The translations under genes and the position numbers were made by a program. Positions 9,625 to 17,500 of a stretch of 17,500 bases of DNA are shown here, piece after piece. The notes beneath the pieces were generated by a model, which saw only the letters and a list, made by a program, of their open reading frames with translations, did no database searches and was not told the DNA's origin. Origin of the DNA: Theodoxus fluviatilis (taxonomy: Eukaryota > Mollusca > Gastropoda > Cycloneritida > Neritidae); NCBI GenBank assembly GCA_034096865.1, contig JAWQFJ010001139.1, positions 155,854 through 173,353 on the forward strand. The letters run 5' to 3'. Numbering within the stretch: the first letter of the stretch is position 1; each line of letters starts with the position of its first letter.

Positions 9625-9690
<66 letters not shown>
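9445..9690. repeat. GT/GC/GA microsatellite with a duplicated block
   Basis: This is a long alternating tract made of GT runs, three CG-rich islands (about 9490-9505, 9533-9547 and 9593-9604), GTGAGTGAGT motifs and a final pure GT run of about 60 bp ending at 9690. The junction GTTTGTTTGTTTGAGT occurs twice, at 9445-9460 and 9613-9628. The 168-bp offset suggests a block duplication. The long HT- and CV-repeat frames across it are not genes. Confidence 0.95.
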
Positions 9691-9693
<3 letters not shown>

Positions 9694-9699
9694 GGGATA

Positions 9700-10940
9700 G
9701 AAGGATGGGAGAGCTGCCTGTTAGCTGCCCAGCTTTGAAAAATTCCCGTTTTGTCACCCAGAGTCAGAAATCGGAAACAAAAACCTACACAGGTGCATAG
9801 ATCATTGATCAACGTTTGAACAAAGACTAAATCTGCAAATGATCTACGTTTACGCCCACTCCGATTTCCGTGCTGCGTCTCAAAACCAGCAAGTGTCAAG
9901 CAATACTCACTTAGTGGTGAAGGGCCAAGGGCGCGTTTGTTAGACGTAGAATCTCGAGGGCTAGGAGTTGCCTACGTTTCTCGCTCATTAGCCGTAGGTG
10001 CGTCTCGCTCGCTGTCGACTAGCCATCGAGGCAAGCCACTTGCCTGACTTACGCGCCCCATCTTTCTCCTCCACAGTCAAGTCGACTGTCTCTCTCTGAC
10101 ACGCAACCACATTTGTCGCTGCTTTTTGTCCGCGCTTATCTTCTCTTGCATGCTCCATTTTAAGACCATGGTTCGCGTACAGCTGAGGAGTTTCTTTCGT
10201 TTAAACGTTGGGATGACTTGTGACCGAGCCCCATGAGTCAAAAGTTGCACTGTTCATTTCAGAGATACAGCTTTGTAACATCAGCTGCGTCAACCAGGTG
10301 CGTTTTCTGCTTTGACTATTTTGTTCTTCGATACGTTCCCGATAAACTATTTAAAATAACAACGTTGAAACTTGTATTTTATAAAACCAAATCCCTATAA
10401 ACTAGATTATGATTAGGGTTCAGTTAGCTCACCTAAGGCTTTTCCCTCTGCATTATGGCTTTTACTCATACCGTTGTCAAAGTTCGTTCTCTCTAATATC
10501 TTCCTGCAGTGGATTTTTCCGTGCAGCTTCGACGAAGAATAGAAAGTAAATCCTTAACGTAATCAGATTTCGAAGTTGAATCGATCAAGAATTTGAAGTG
10601 GGATCGATCACAAGTGCCATACTTAAGCCTGCACGGCAATTTTCTCCTACTTTGCGTTGCATTGCATTGTTGTTTTAGATACGGTACTAGTGACATCTAG
10701 AATTTGCTAGATACAAACATAATGTTGGTGCCGTCAGAAACCTTAAACCCTCAGCTTTTTAATGATACAATACTTTTAAAAGTCTAACCAAACTTAAGAA
10801 CTTCTTTGTGGCGCTCAGTCACATTTTAGGACAGCTGACTAAATAATGGTCTACGCAGAACCAGAACTTTTCTTTTCCATTTCCTACTGCTATCAACGTG
10901 TGCACGTAGTTCACTTATTAACCACACGTTTCTCCCGTTT
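9700..10940. other. Anonymous non-coding sequence
   Basis: No gene or named repeat recognised. The stretch around 9930-10080 is more GC-rich and contains short repeated words (TCTCGCTC, GCCGTAGG, AAGTCGAC), but no tRNA-like promoter box or protein similarity was found. Downstream of 10300 it is AT-rich with many stops. Confidence 0.5.
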
Positions 10941-10950
10941 TTCTGTGTCT

Positions 10951-11012
10951 GTATATGTGTGCATGTGTTTGGTGTGTGTGTGGGTTCGTGAGTGCGTGCG
11001 TGCATGTGTGTG
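10951..11012. repeat. Short interrupted GT-rich repeat
   Basis: Interrupted GT and TGCG units (for example GTGTGTGTGTG and GTGCGTGCGTGC) across about 60 bp. It is a weaker, degraded version of the tracts at 8.6 and 9.5 kb. Confidence 0.8.
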
Positions 11013-13260
11013 TAACTGCTCTTGAGACTTACGGATATAAATCCCATAAAATTGCAAGGTTTGAGCACGCCCACATCTTTCTTTAGCTACTTGGAAGCGC
11101 GATATTTCCTATGAAAACAAAATAGTTGCCAGAAATATGTACATTTAATAGGGGGCTGTATGGGGCAAATGATTGGCGAAGTACAGTCTTGACTGCTTAT
11201 TTTCCAACCACCTTCATTGATTTGAATATTAAATGACCATACATTGCCTGCAAAGCCCGACAGGCCGTAAAGAATGGTTCATCAGCCGTACAAGTGCAGG
11301 GCAAAGATTGCAATTTTCCATGTTAATAAGAAAACTGCTCCTGTTTCGAGTGGAGGACAGGTCAAAGACATGGGTCTCAAGGTTTTCGAACACTTCATCT
11401 CTGATAGAAGGGTGTCAAGTTCATTTCCTGATTTAGAATATGAATGCTGTGAGCGGATCAAGTGCACACCCATATATTACATTTAAAATCTTTCTCGAGT
11501 GGCATTGCTGTCAGGTGAGCCGAATTTCCACAGTGCAAGGCATATGGATCAGAACAGTGCTTATAAACGGGGGAGGGGTGTGAGCGTGTGGAGATACGGG
11601 GAGGGGGTCCATATTTGAGGACTAGAGTGTGTACGAGGACACTAACTTTTGGCATCCTATGCAGTTATCTCTGCCAAGGAGAGTTATAAAAGGTAGACGC
11701 CACGGCCTACCCACAGGTGTTTGAGGAAACAATGCTGTCAAAGAAGATTAGGACAACTTTGCGAGGTACATATGCAAACAAGTGACGTTGGGGATCTTTA
11801 AAAAAGCTAAGGTTTTTCTTGACACACATGGGCACAAAACATGAGGAGACGTAACAAAGGTTCTTAACAGCTCTCGCACTCGAGACAGCTACAAGGCACA
11901 CATAAGCTCTCTAGCTCAATGTTATCATTTTGCGAGGACACTTCGTGACACGAGTAATTAATTGTGGAGTCTAATTAGTGAGACTGCTGCATCTTCTCCG
12001 CTACTTGAACTAAATTTCACATTTTGCTCTACTTTTTTCCCTTCTCTTTCTGGAATTCTAGTTTCAGGCGTTCTCACCTCGGTTGCTTTATTGCACTTTT
12101 ATGAGTCATGAAGATGAGAGGTTATTTGTCAGCTTGTCAGACGCAGGAGGAAACAAAGATACCCAGCTCATCCAACACTCTTGACTCGCTTGAAAATAGA
12201 ATTTCCAACTTTGTCCCAAGTAGTCCATTTCAAGATGACCACAGACTAACAAGACAGTCTTTCTTGTTACGTAGTTGATTCTGCAGCCGTTCTGTATTTG
12301 CAGTGTGACACCATATGACGTATGGATCATGTCCGATTTAAACATGCATATTTTGTGAACGAGTTGTTCTGCTTGAGCTGAAGTGGTCACAGAAAAGCAA
12401 TTGTTTTCAAATTTAACCAAACAAAAATAAACGCGATAGGATTAGCACTTCAGATTCTAGAGAACTACATGTACTTGTAACGTAGTCAACTTCAACACCA
12501 GTTCCAGCATCCTAGCAACCAGTAACTTTTTTCTTTCTCCGTGACCATCCATTCTAAAGAAAAGGTGGATTTCCATAGAACACCATCGTCTGTGAGGATG
12601 GAAAGACATTTACGTTAATGCGCACTCTGGGCAACCATTAAAGCCAGACTTATATAAATATCTTGTTTGCGTGATCTTAAATTGAAGTGAAAGTTTGTTG
12701 GAAAAGAAGTCGTTTGCAGAAAAGTCAAACTGACCACAAAAACCCAACTTAATTACTATCATTTCAATTCCCCTCCATCAATCTACTGTGTTCAAATAAT
12801 ACTCAATATATCCTTCTAATACACGGGCATACAGCTTGTCATTTGCACGTCTTCTCCTCAATGTGCCAGAGACCGGAGTGGACACCATTGTATGTTTCTG
12901 CGAAGTGTTCGTACAGCCCAAGCTTGTGTTGCTTGGAGTCTTCAGGTGTCACAAAAGCTCAGCAGGGCAGAGAACTCGCCAGGCAGTCCCAATCTGACAT
13001 TCCAGCATGTGCGTCATGCATTGAGCAATAGCACGTAATTTATGCAAATATATTATGACAGGCTCAGGAGGGTGGCCAGACACGTTCTCGCTTTAAACAC
13101 GTGATAAAATGTTAATACCGTACACGCTATTTCGTTTTTAAGGAAAACCTCAATCCCGGTAAATCAGGAAAAACACGATTTTCTATTAATTACAACAAAA
13201 TCCCTTTGAACAACGCTTTTTATTTCAGTTTCATCAAATCACATGTGTCTTCAAATGTTT
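11013..13260. other. Anonymous non-coding sequence
   Basis: About 2.2 kb without a recognisable gene. The longest open frame is 104 codons (12106-12420, minus). It has no known domain and no supporting splice sites. Other frames are 60-70 codons and overlap on opposite strands. The region could be upstream intron of the CLCA gene if that gene's first exon lies left of the window; this is inference. Confidence 0.5.
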
Positions 13261-13487
13261 CTTCTTTCTTTTTTCTCTTTTCTCTCTATCTTTCTCTCTG
13301 TCCCCTGTGTGTTGGGGGCAAGAACGGACACACCGCGTGCCCCTACGCAAGTCGTAAAAGGCAAGACATGAGGACATCGAGAGTCGGGTTGCACTTACTC
13401 CAAATAGCTCTTGTTATTTTTATGGTCGAGGGCATTATGCAGCCTACAAAGACTGCTGGCCAATACAACTTCACTCATTAATTCATT

Positions 13488-13532
13488 TGTTTTTTTATTT
13501 GCTCATTCATTCATTTATTTATTTGATCATTC
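13488..13532. repeat. ATTC/ATTT tetranucleotide-like repeat
   Basis: Imperfect repeats of CATT, ATTC and ATTT units, for example TCATTCATTCATTTATTTAT. Short and degenerate. Confidence 0.7.
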
Positions 13533-13534
13533 TT

Positions 13535-14449
13535 TCACACATATTTGCTTTATCAGAGTCTTTTCTTCCATCTCTGGAGGTTTGGGAGCTGGAGTAATGT
13601 ATGTGTTCTGAACTTTCTGTCAAGACTGACACATTTCAATGGCTCTCAAGACCAGTGTTTTGACGAAGGACACTGCATAGGAAAAAAAATATTAAGCTGA
13701 GCATCCATCTTCTTTTCTTGCCCCATCCATAACAATTACTAAATATATATATATAAAATATTACTAGATGTAATTTTACAGATTCAAAATAAAAGCACAA
13801 TCTATGTTGTGATAGAATCATATTAATGATCTTTCATTTCGCCAATGACACACGTTTAAAATAACATTTGGAGCTATCAGTCGTCAGTAATGTTGTTGTT
13901 GTAGTGTTGTTGCTGTTGTTGTTCTTGCAATTATGAATAATGGTACATCACAGTATCCTCTGCATGGCATCTCCCATTCACTGCGGAAATCCCTTGGGAT
14001 AAGTGCAGGCAAGAGTTCATCTCATGCAAGTCAAACCAAATATTGTGGATAAGTTGGAAAGGAGGGGAAGTTCCTGTGAATACTTTTTTATTTTGCTTTG
14101 GCATGTCGTAGACGTTGTACCAAAGCTAATGCATAGATGTTCGTAGATGTTCACCAAGTATCATTCACGCACAGACAGAATTACATGCATGGGCAGATTT
14201 ACGACACAGGGTTGCAAGCCTGTATGATATTGTCAAGATATCAAAACAAAATTTGGTGAACATTCAATGTCTGCAGTTTATCATCTATTTATTACTGACC
14301 CAGTCTCTCGAGCATAAACTTGTGGAATGCGTTGTTGATGTTTTTTCACACACGGAAAACGTAAAGATATTCACGCTTAAACAAAGATCGCCGTTCTTTC
14401 AGCAGCCTTCACTGTTGCATAAATACAAATCTGTTTTTGACTACACCCC
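13535..14449. other. Anonymous sequence upstream of the CLCA exon, with a GTT repeat
   Basis: No exon recognised. It includes a short AT run (13741-13757) and an interrupted GTT/GTA/GCT trinucleotide repeat at about 13891-13925. I looked here, and elsewhere upstream, for the piece that normally precedes the first visible CLCA exon (signal peptide plus the segment before it) and did not find it. Confidence 0.5.
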
Positions 14450-14450
14450 A

Positions 14451-14478
14451 TCTCTCTCTCTCTGTTTCTCTCTCTCTC

Positions 14479-14532
<54 letters not shown>

Positions 14533-14540
14533 CACACACA
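14451..14540. repeat. (CT)n-(CA)n compound microsatellite
   Basis: CT units run from about 14451 to 14517, interrupted twice by TGTTT. CA units continue from 14518 to 14540. The repeat ends about 128 bp before the CLCA exon acceptor, so it lies within the upstream intron. Confidence 0.95.
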
Positions 14541-14667
14541 GACCAACATATGCTATCATCAATTTTCATCTAATACATGCTAATACGATTTCAATGAACG
14601 GATAGACAGAGGCACTCTTTGTCATAATGATGGCATCATCTGATCATGGTCTCTTGCTCTTTCACAG

Positions 14668-14959
14668 GAGTTCCTGACCTTGACCTCGGCAACGTTGTTC
14701 AAGGCCACACGGCAGCAGCTGTACTTCCGGGAGTTCACGGTGGTGGTGCCACAGAACTGGACGGCCAAGCACTACTACCAGAATGCCATAGATTCGGACG
14801 TGGAGCATGCCGAGTTCATCGTGGACAAAGCCAACCCTGCCTACGGGAATGCTCCCTACGTCAAACAGTATGCCGAGTGTGGTCTGCCGGGCCTGTACAT
14901 ACACCTGACGCCGCAGTACCTCCTGGATGACGCTATCACCTTCCGCTGGGGACTCCCAG
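14668..14959 (+). CDS. CLCA-family protein, internal exon (N-terminal domain, first part)
   Basis: CLCA proteins are secreted or membrane-associated, self-cleaving metalloproteins that modulate calcium-activated chloride channels. This exon of 292 nt follows a pyrimidine-rich acceptor (TCTTTCACAG) and ends at a CAG|GTGTGT donor. It opens in phase 0 with EFLTLTSATLFKATRQQLYF, the start of the CLCA N-terminal domain, followed by REFTVVVPQNWT. Later it carries YVKQYAECG, GLYIHLTPQYLLDD and RWGLP. These match the family pattern of ...ATxxxxYFxxxxVxxPxxWxx, then a CG..G.xIHLTPxxxx block. It ends one base into a codon, which the next exon completes. The preceding exon, which should carry the signal peptide and about 30-50 residues, is not visible. 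The open frame runs past the donor to 15087, but the residues after 14959 lose similarity, which supports the splice call. Confidence 0.9.
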
Positions 14960-15298
14960 GTGTGTGGACAGCAGAGGAGATGTGGGTGTGGAGTGAGAGG
15001 ACCTGTATGAAGTTCTGTGTGGCTGTGAAAATTGTGGATATGATGGAATTTCAGTGTTTTGGGGTGGTGGAATGTGAACCTTTATGAATTCGTATTCATT
15101 TTGTTTTGATTGCGTGTATTTTTTTTTTTTTTTGTTTTTGGGGGGGGGGGTGCGCGCGTGCGCGCGCGCGCGTGTGTGTGTTCATATGGGTGTGCGTCTA
15201 TGTGTAAGTGCGCTAATCTGAAATCTGATTATCATTTTCAAATCTCTGCGACTGCTTCCTTCTTACACTGACAACACCATTCCAATTTCCAATTGTAG
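14960..15298 (+). other. Intron of the CLCA gene (339 bp)
   Basis: GT at 14960-14961 and AG at 15297-15298, with a pyrimidine-rich end (CCAATTTCCAATTGTAG). Removing it joins GLP to EKTLVHEW in frame, with the split codon G|AG. It contains a poly-T/poly-G/CG-GT block at 15119-15180. Confidence 0.85.
15119..15180. repeat. Poly-T, poly-G and CG/TG tract within the intron
   Basis: Fifteen T, a G, five T, then eleven G (15140-15150), followed by alternating GC and GT to 15180. It lies inside the 339-bp CLCA intron, about 120 bp before the acceptor. Confidence 0.95.
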
Positions 15299-15413
15299 AG
15301 AAGACGCTGGTACACGAGTGGGCTCACCTTCGGTGGGGACTCTTTGACGAGTACCCCATTGACCCAGAGGACGCCAGATTCTACAGACACGACGGCCACT
15401 GGGAGCCTGTCAG
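15299..15413 (+). CDS. CLCA-family protein, metalloprotease-motif exon
   Basis: This 115-nt exon continues the CLCA reading frame. Using the one base carried from the previous exon, it reads [20 protein letters not shown] and then [18 protein letters not shown]. The HEWAH block at 15313-15327 and the Asp at 15346-15348 complete HExxHxxxGxxDE, the zinc-binding signature through which CLCA proteins cleave themselves. All key residues are intact, so the encoded domain should be catalytically competent. The exon ends at a strong CAG|GTGAGT donor, leaving two bases for the next codon (phase 2). The next family segment, a Cys-rich stretch before the von Willebrand A domain, was not found in the remaining 2 kb, so the following intron is longer than 2,087 bp. 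Confidence 0.93.
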
Positions 15414-16015
15414 GTGAGTTTGGCAAGGAGTGGAAAGGGTACACTTCTCATTGGGTGAGGAAGAAGCAGTGAGCATGGAAATGGATGAGACTGTGTCCGC
15501 TTGGAAAAAGTAGGACCTTCTTGCAAGAAGACAGATGTAAGAGATTGTGATCATGCAACCAGGAGGTATGTGTAAAATGCGAGGTGACCTGAAAAGGAGT
15601 AAGAGAAGGAGAATCATGTCGCTCATAGTGAAGTCCAGCCAGCATTGTACGCATGGCACAATTGACTTCTTCTGTCCTTGTGACTCGTTTTTACGGGGAG
15701 AGGAAATCCAGAAGTGTCACGCATTCTCTGTTATCAAGGGTAGTCGCATTCATCACGTCAGTGTTATGAGCGGCTTCATCCAGGGGGATCACAAAGACAC
15801 CCTGTTCAGAGGAGACTATTGGTCAAGGCTGTGAAAGCTATGTAAAAATCATATAAAGGTAAAGGTGTGGTTTTATATAGAGACATATTACCTATGTTTG
15901 GGTCTTAAACCGATTTACACTTTACTCCCTGATCACTGGACCGCTTTATCAATCCTTCACTGGCACGCGACAACAAACACATAGAGAAAGATATAACGCA
16001 TACTGTCAGGTACCG
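15414..16015 (+). other. Start of a long CLCA intron
   Basis: This begins at the GTGAGT donor. No further CLCA-like exon was recognised. The open frame at 15547-15834 (95 codons) lacks the Cys-rich pattern expected next and has no convincing acceptor, so it is probably chance. Confidence 0.6.
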
Positions 16016-16019
16016 GCAT

Positions 16020-16275
16020 CGTCTCATCTCCTTGGGGAGTATCCCAACCCGATGTTGGCTCATCTCTGCATATAAGGGTCCATAGCGCTATAGTGTGCCG
16101 TTGCTGCCCTCAAAGGTTTTACTCCTGGGTAGGGAGAGACACTGTGAGTCAAGCCCCTTGCTCAAGGATGCAAGTATGGAACCGCTCAAATTCGAACGCA
16201 GCACACACTAGCCGCAGGTGACTGCATGTCAAGCGTTCTGACCATTTGACCACAAAGTGAGCCGATCTCAAGCCC
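16020..16275 (-). mobile_element. tRNA-derived SINE
   Basis: Read on the minus strand, the head has an RNA polymerase III box A, TGGTCAAATGG (16242-16252), which fits TRGYNNARYGG. Box B, GTTCGAATT (16189-16197), fits GWTCRANNC except for the last base. The boxes start 55 bp apart, about ten more than in an ordinary tRNA. The wider head CACTTTGTGGTCAAATGGTC resembles tRNA-like SINE heads. Downstream is CCTTGAGCAAGGGGCTTGAC, a motif familiar from the central part of several animal SINE families (my recollection), followed by CCCAGGAGTAAAA. The tail and 3' end near 16020 are not well defined, and no target duplication was identified. It lies antisense in the CLCA intron. Confidence 0.68.
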
Positions 16276-16279
16276 GAGG

Positions 16280-17340
16280 GAAAAACTTGTCTCAATCCTG
16301 ACCCTATCCTTGAAAATATATTCGAGATGGGAAAAGATAGACAACGCCAGAATATGTGTGTCACGTGTTCCAGCGGTGCCTAAAGTACGAGGTGAAACAT
16401 CTTATAGTTTGTCACAAACAGATATTAAGTATGACAGCTCTATGCTAAATTGGACTTTCAGACAATAACACAAATTAATAAAAACGATATGTATCTTTAA
16501 TTGTTCCCAGTGATGATTTTTTTATAATTGATGGGATACTAAAGCGTACATATGGCGGAACAATGAGAATAATTTTATCTTTCAACGCAGCACACATACG
16601 AACGGCGAGAACGGTAGGCCATGTCCTTTCCCAAAGTGACAGAGGAAATGGAGCTGGGAGGGGGTGCCTGTCTGGAATAAATAGGGTCTTTTTTCCTCTT
16701 TGAAATACTGTCTTCTTCTCTTTTTCTTGTCTTTTTTCGGAAAATGGCACGACAAGTAGACATATATGTGAGAATTCATTATGCAAATATCAAACGAACT
16801 GAGCTCATGCAGCTTGGCGGTTGGAGGAAAATGGAATTAGCCTGTGAAGGAAACTCACAGTCCTGGCACACATCTGAAATTGCAACCAGCGCCCGGGCTC
16901 TGCCACAGGTCCACATTCCACAAGCCCATTTAGCCTGTTGAGTTCTGGGTTTACTAAAAGACCATCATGACTTAATTGTATCAAAATGCTAGTAGCATGA
17001 AAATAGGTATTCTTTTTAATCACGGGAAAGGGTAGGCCTCCTTTGTGCGTCTAGTCAAAGTGAAATGTCGGGGATTGTTGCTTGGCTACCATTTTAAGTT
17101 CTCTTAGAATTTATGGATAGACGTTTTGGCACCAAAAACATCTGCAACGTTTCACATGATGCTTCAGATCGGTAATAGGGATCTGGCATACCAGACATAA
17201 GCTTGTTTGTTATTCCATTGACGGTTAGACAGTTGAGTTGTCCCGCCGTGTGTGAATTCCCAAAGATTAAAATTCGACCAAACTGTAGAGTACTGATGGG
17301 AGGTTTAGCATTAAAGGGGTTCGTTCCCATTTGTTTCAGC
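16280..17340 (+). other. Anonymous sequence in the CLCA intron
   Basis: No exon or gene recognised. The minus-strand frames at 16475-16786 overlap one another in different phases and are Lys/Arg/Ser-rich without any domain. The purine/pyrimidine-rich stretch 16685-16745 is low complexity. Confidence 0.5.
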
Positions 17341-17356
17341 TAAGATGGAAAGCAAG

Positions 17357-17500
17357 TGGAATGGAATGGAATGAAATGGAATGGAATGCTATGGTATGGT
17401 ATGGTATGGTATGGTATGGTATGGTATGGTAATGTATGGTATGTAATGGTATGTAATGGTATGTAATGGTCTGTACTGGTCTGTACTGGTCTGTACTGGT
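17357..17500. repeat. Pentanucleotide satellite that becomes a decamer
   Basis: The array starts as ATGGA units (about 17357-17387), changes to ATGGT (about 17391-17430), then to a ten-base ATGTAATGGT (three copies, 17441-17470), and ends with CTGTACTGGT (three copies, 17471-17500). It continues past the window edge, so its full length is unknown. Confidence 0.96.

Noticed and set aside
9356..9899. Minus-strand frames of 133 and 165 codons rich in His-Thr
   Set aside because: They are translations of the GT/CA microsatellite, not genes.
12106..12420. Minus-strand frame of 104 codons
   Set aside because: No known motif, no splice sites identified and base composition like the surroundings.
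13368..13481. Short frame starting MRTSRVGLHLLQIALVIFMV, resembling a signal peptide and a candidate first exon for the CLCA gene
   Set aside because: It ends at TAA after 37 codons, and no good GT donor lies within it to splice to 14668. Similarity to the CLCA N-terminus beyond hydrophobicity is absent.
14960..15087. Continuation of the first CLCA exon's open frame to 15087
   Set aside because: CLCA similarity stops at the CAG|GTGTGT donor, and joining to 15299 restores the expected family sequence in frame.
1..17500. CRISPR arrays, operons and prokaryotic defence systems
   Set aside because: No spaced direct repeats, no ribosome-binding-site-led gene clusters, and clear eukaryotic introns. 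All repeats are simple or transposon-derived.

Overview
This is eukaryotic, probably animal, nuclear DNA. It shows spliced GT-AG exons, long non-coding stretches, very abundant simple repeats (GA, AT, GT/GC, CT/CA), a decayed LINE and a tRNA-type SINE. The mix of a CLCA-family gene, a C2H2-tailed endonuclease/reverse-transcriptase LINE and heavy dinucleotide repeats suggests a marine invertebrate. A gastropod or other mollusc is my best guess, but the sequence does not prove it.

Layout from left to right. Positions 1-930 have no recognised gene. Positions about 935-1310 hold a heavily decayed 3' end of a non-LTR reverse transcriptase on the + strand, followed by a four-part composite microsatellite (1403-1592) and a possible retroposon tail near 1648-1680. 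Positions 1690-3650 are anonymous. Positions about 3660-7810 hold one nearly full-length but inactivated non-LTR retrotransposon on the - strand. It has a 5' leader, an APE-type endonuclease, a linker, a reverse transcriptase and a C-terminal C2H2 zinc finger, with at least four frameshifts or indels and two nonsense codons. Positions 8400-9700 carry a poly-C run and two long GT/GC tracts likely to adopt Z-DNA. Positions 9700-14450 are mostly anonymous DNA with minor simple repeats.

The only host gene I can support is on the + strand. Exons at 14668-14959 and 15299-15413 encode consecutive parts of the N-terminal metallohydrolase domain of a calcium-activated chloride channel regulator (CLCA) protein, including an intact HExxHxxxGxxDE zinc motif. 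The signal-peptide exon upstream and all exons downstream of 15413 were not found, so the window holds only a slice of a larger gene. A tRNA-derived SINE (about 16020-16275, - strand) lies in the following intron. The window ends in a pentanucleotide satellite that changes stepwise into a decamer (17357-17500).

The elements do not form a pathway. The picture is one host gene fragment among repeats. I did not find evidence of a new biological system. The points most worth a second look are the CLCA exons, the LINE with its lesion pattern and zinc-finger tail, the reverse-transcriptase fossil, the SINE and the evolving terminal satellite.
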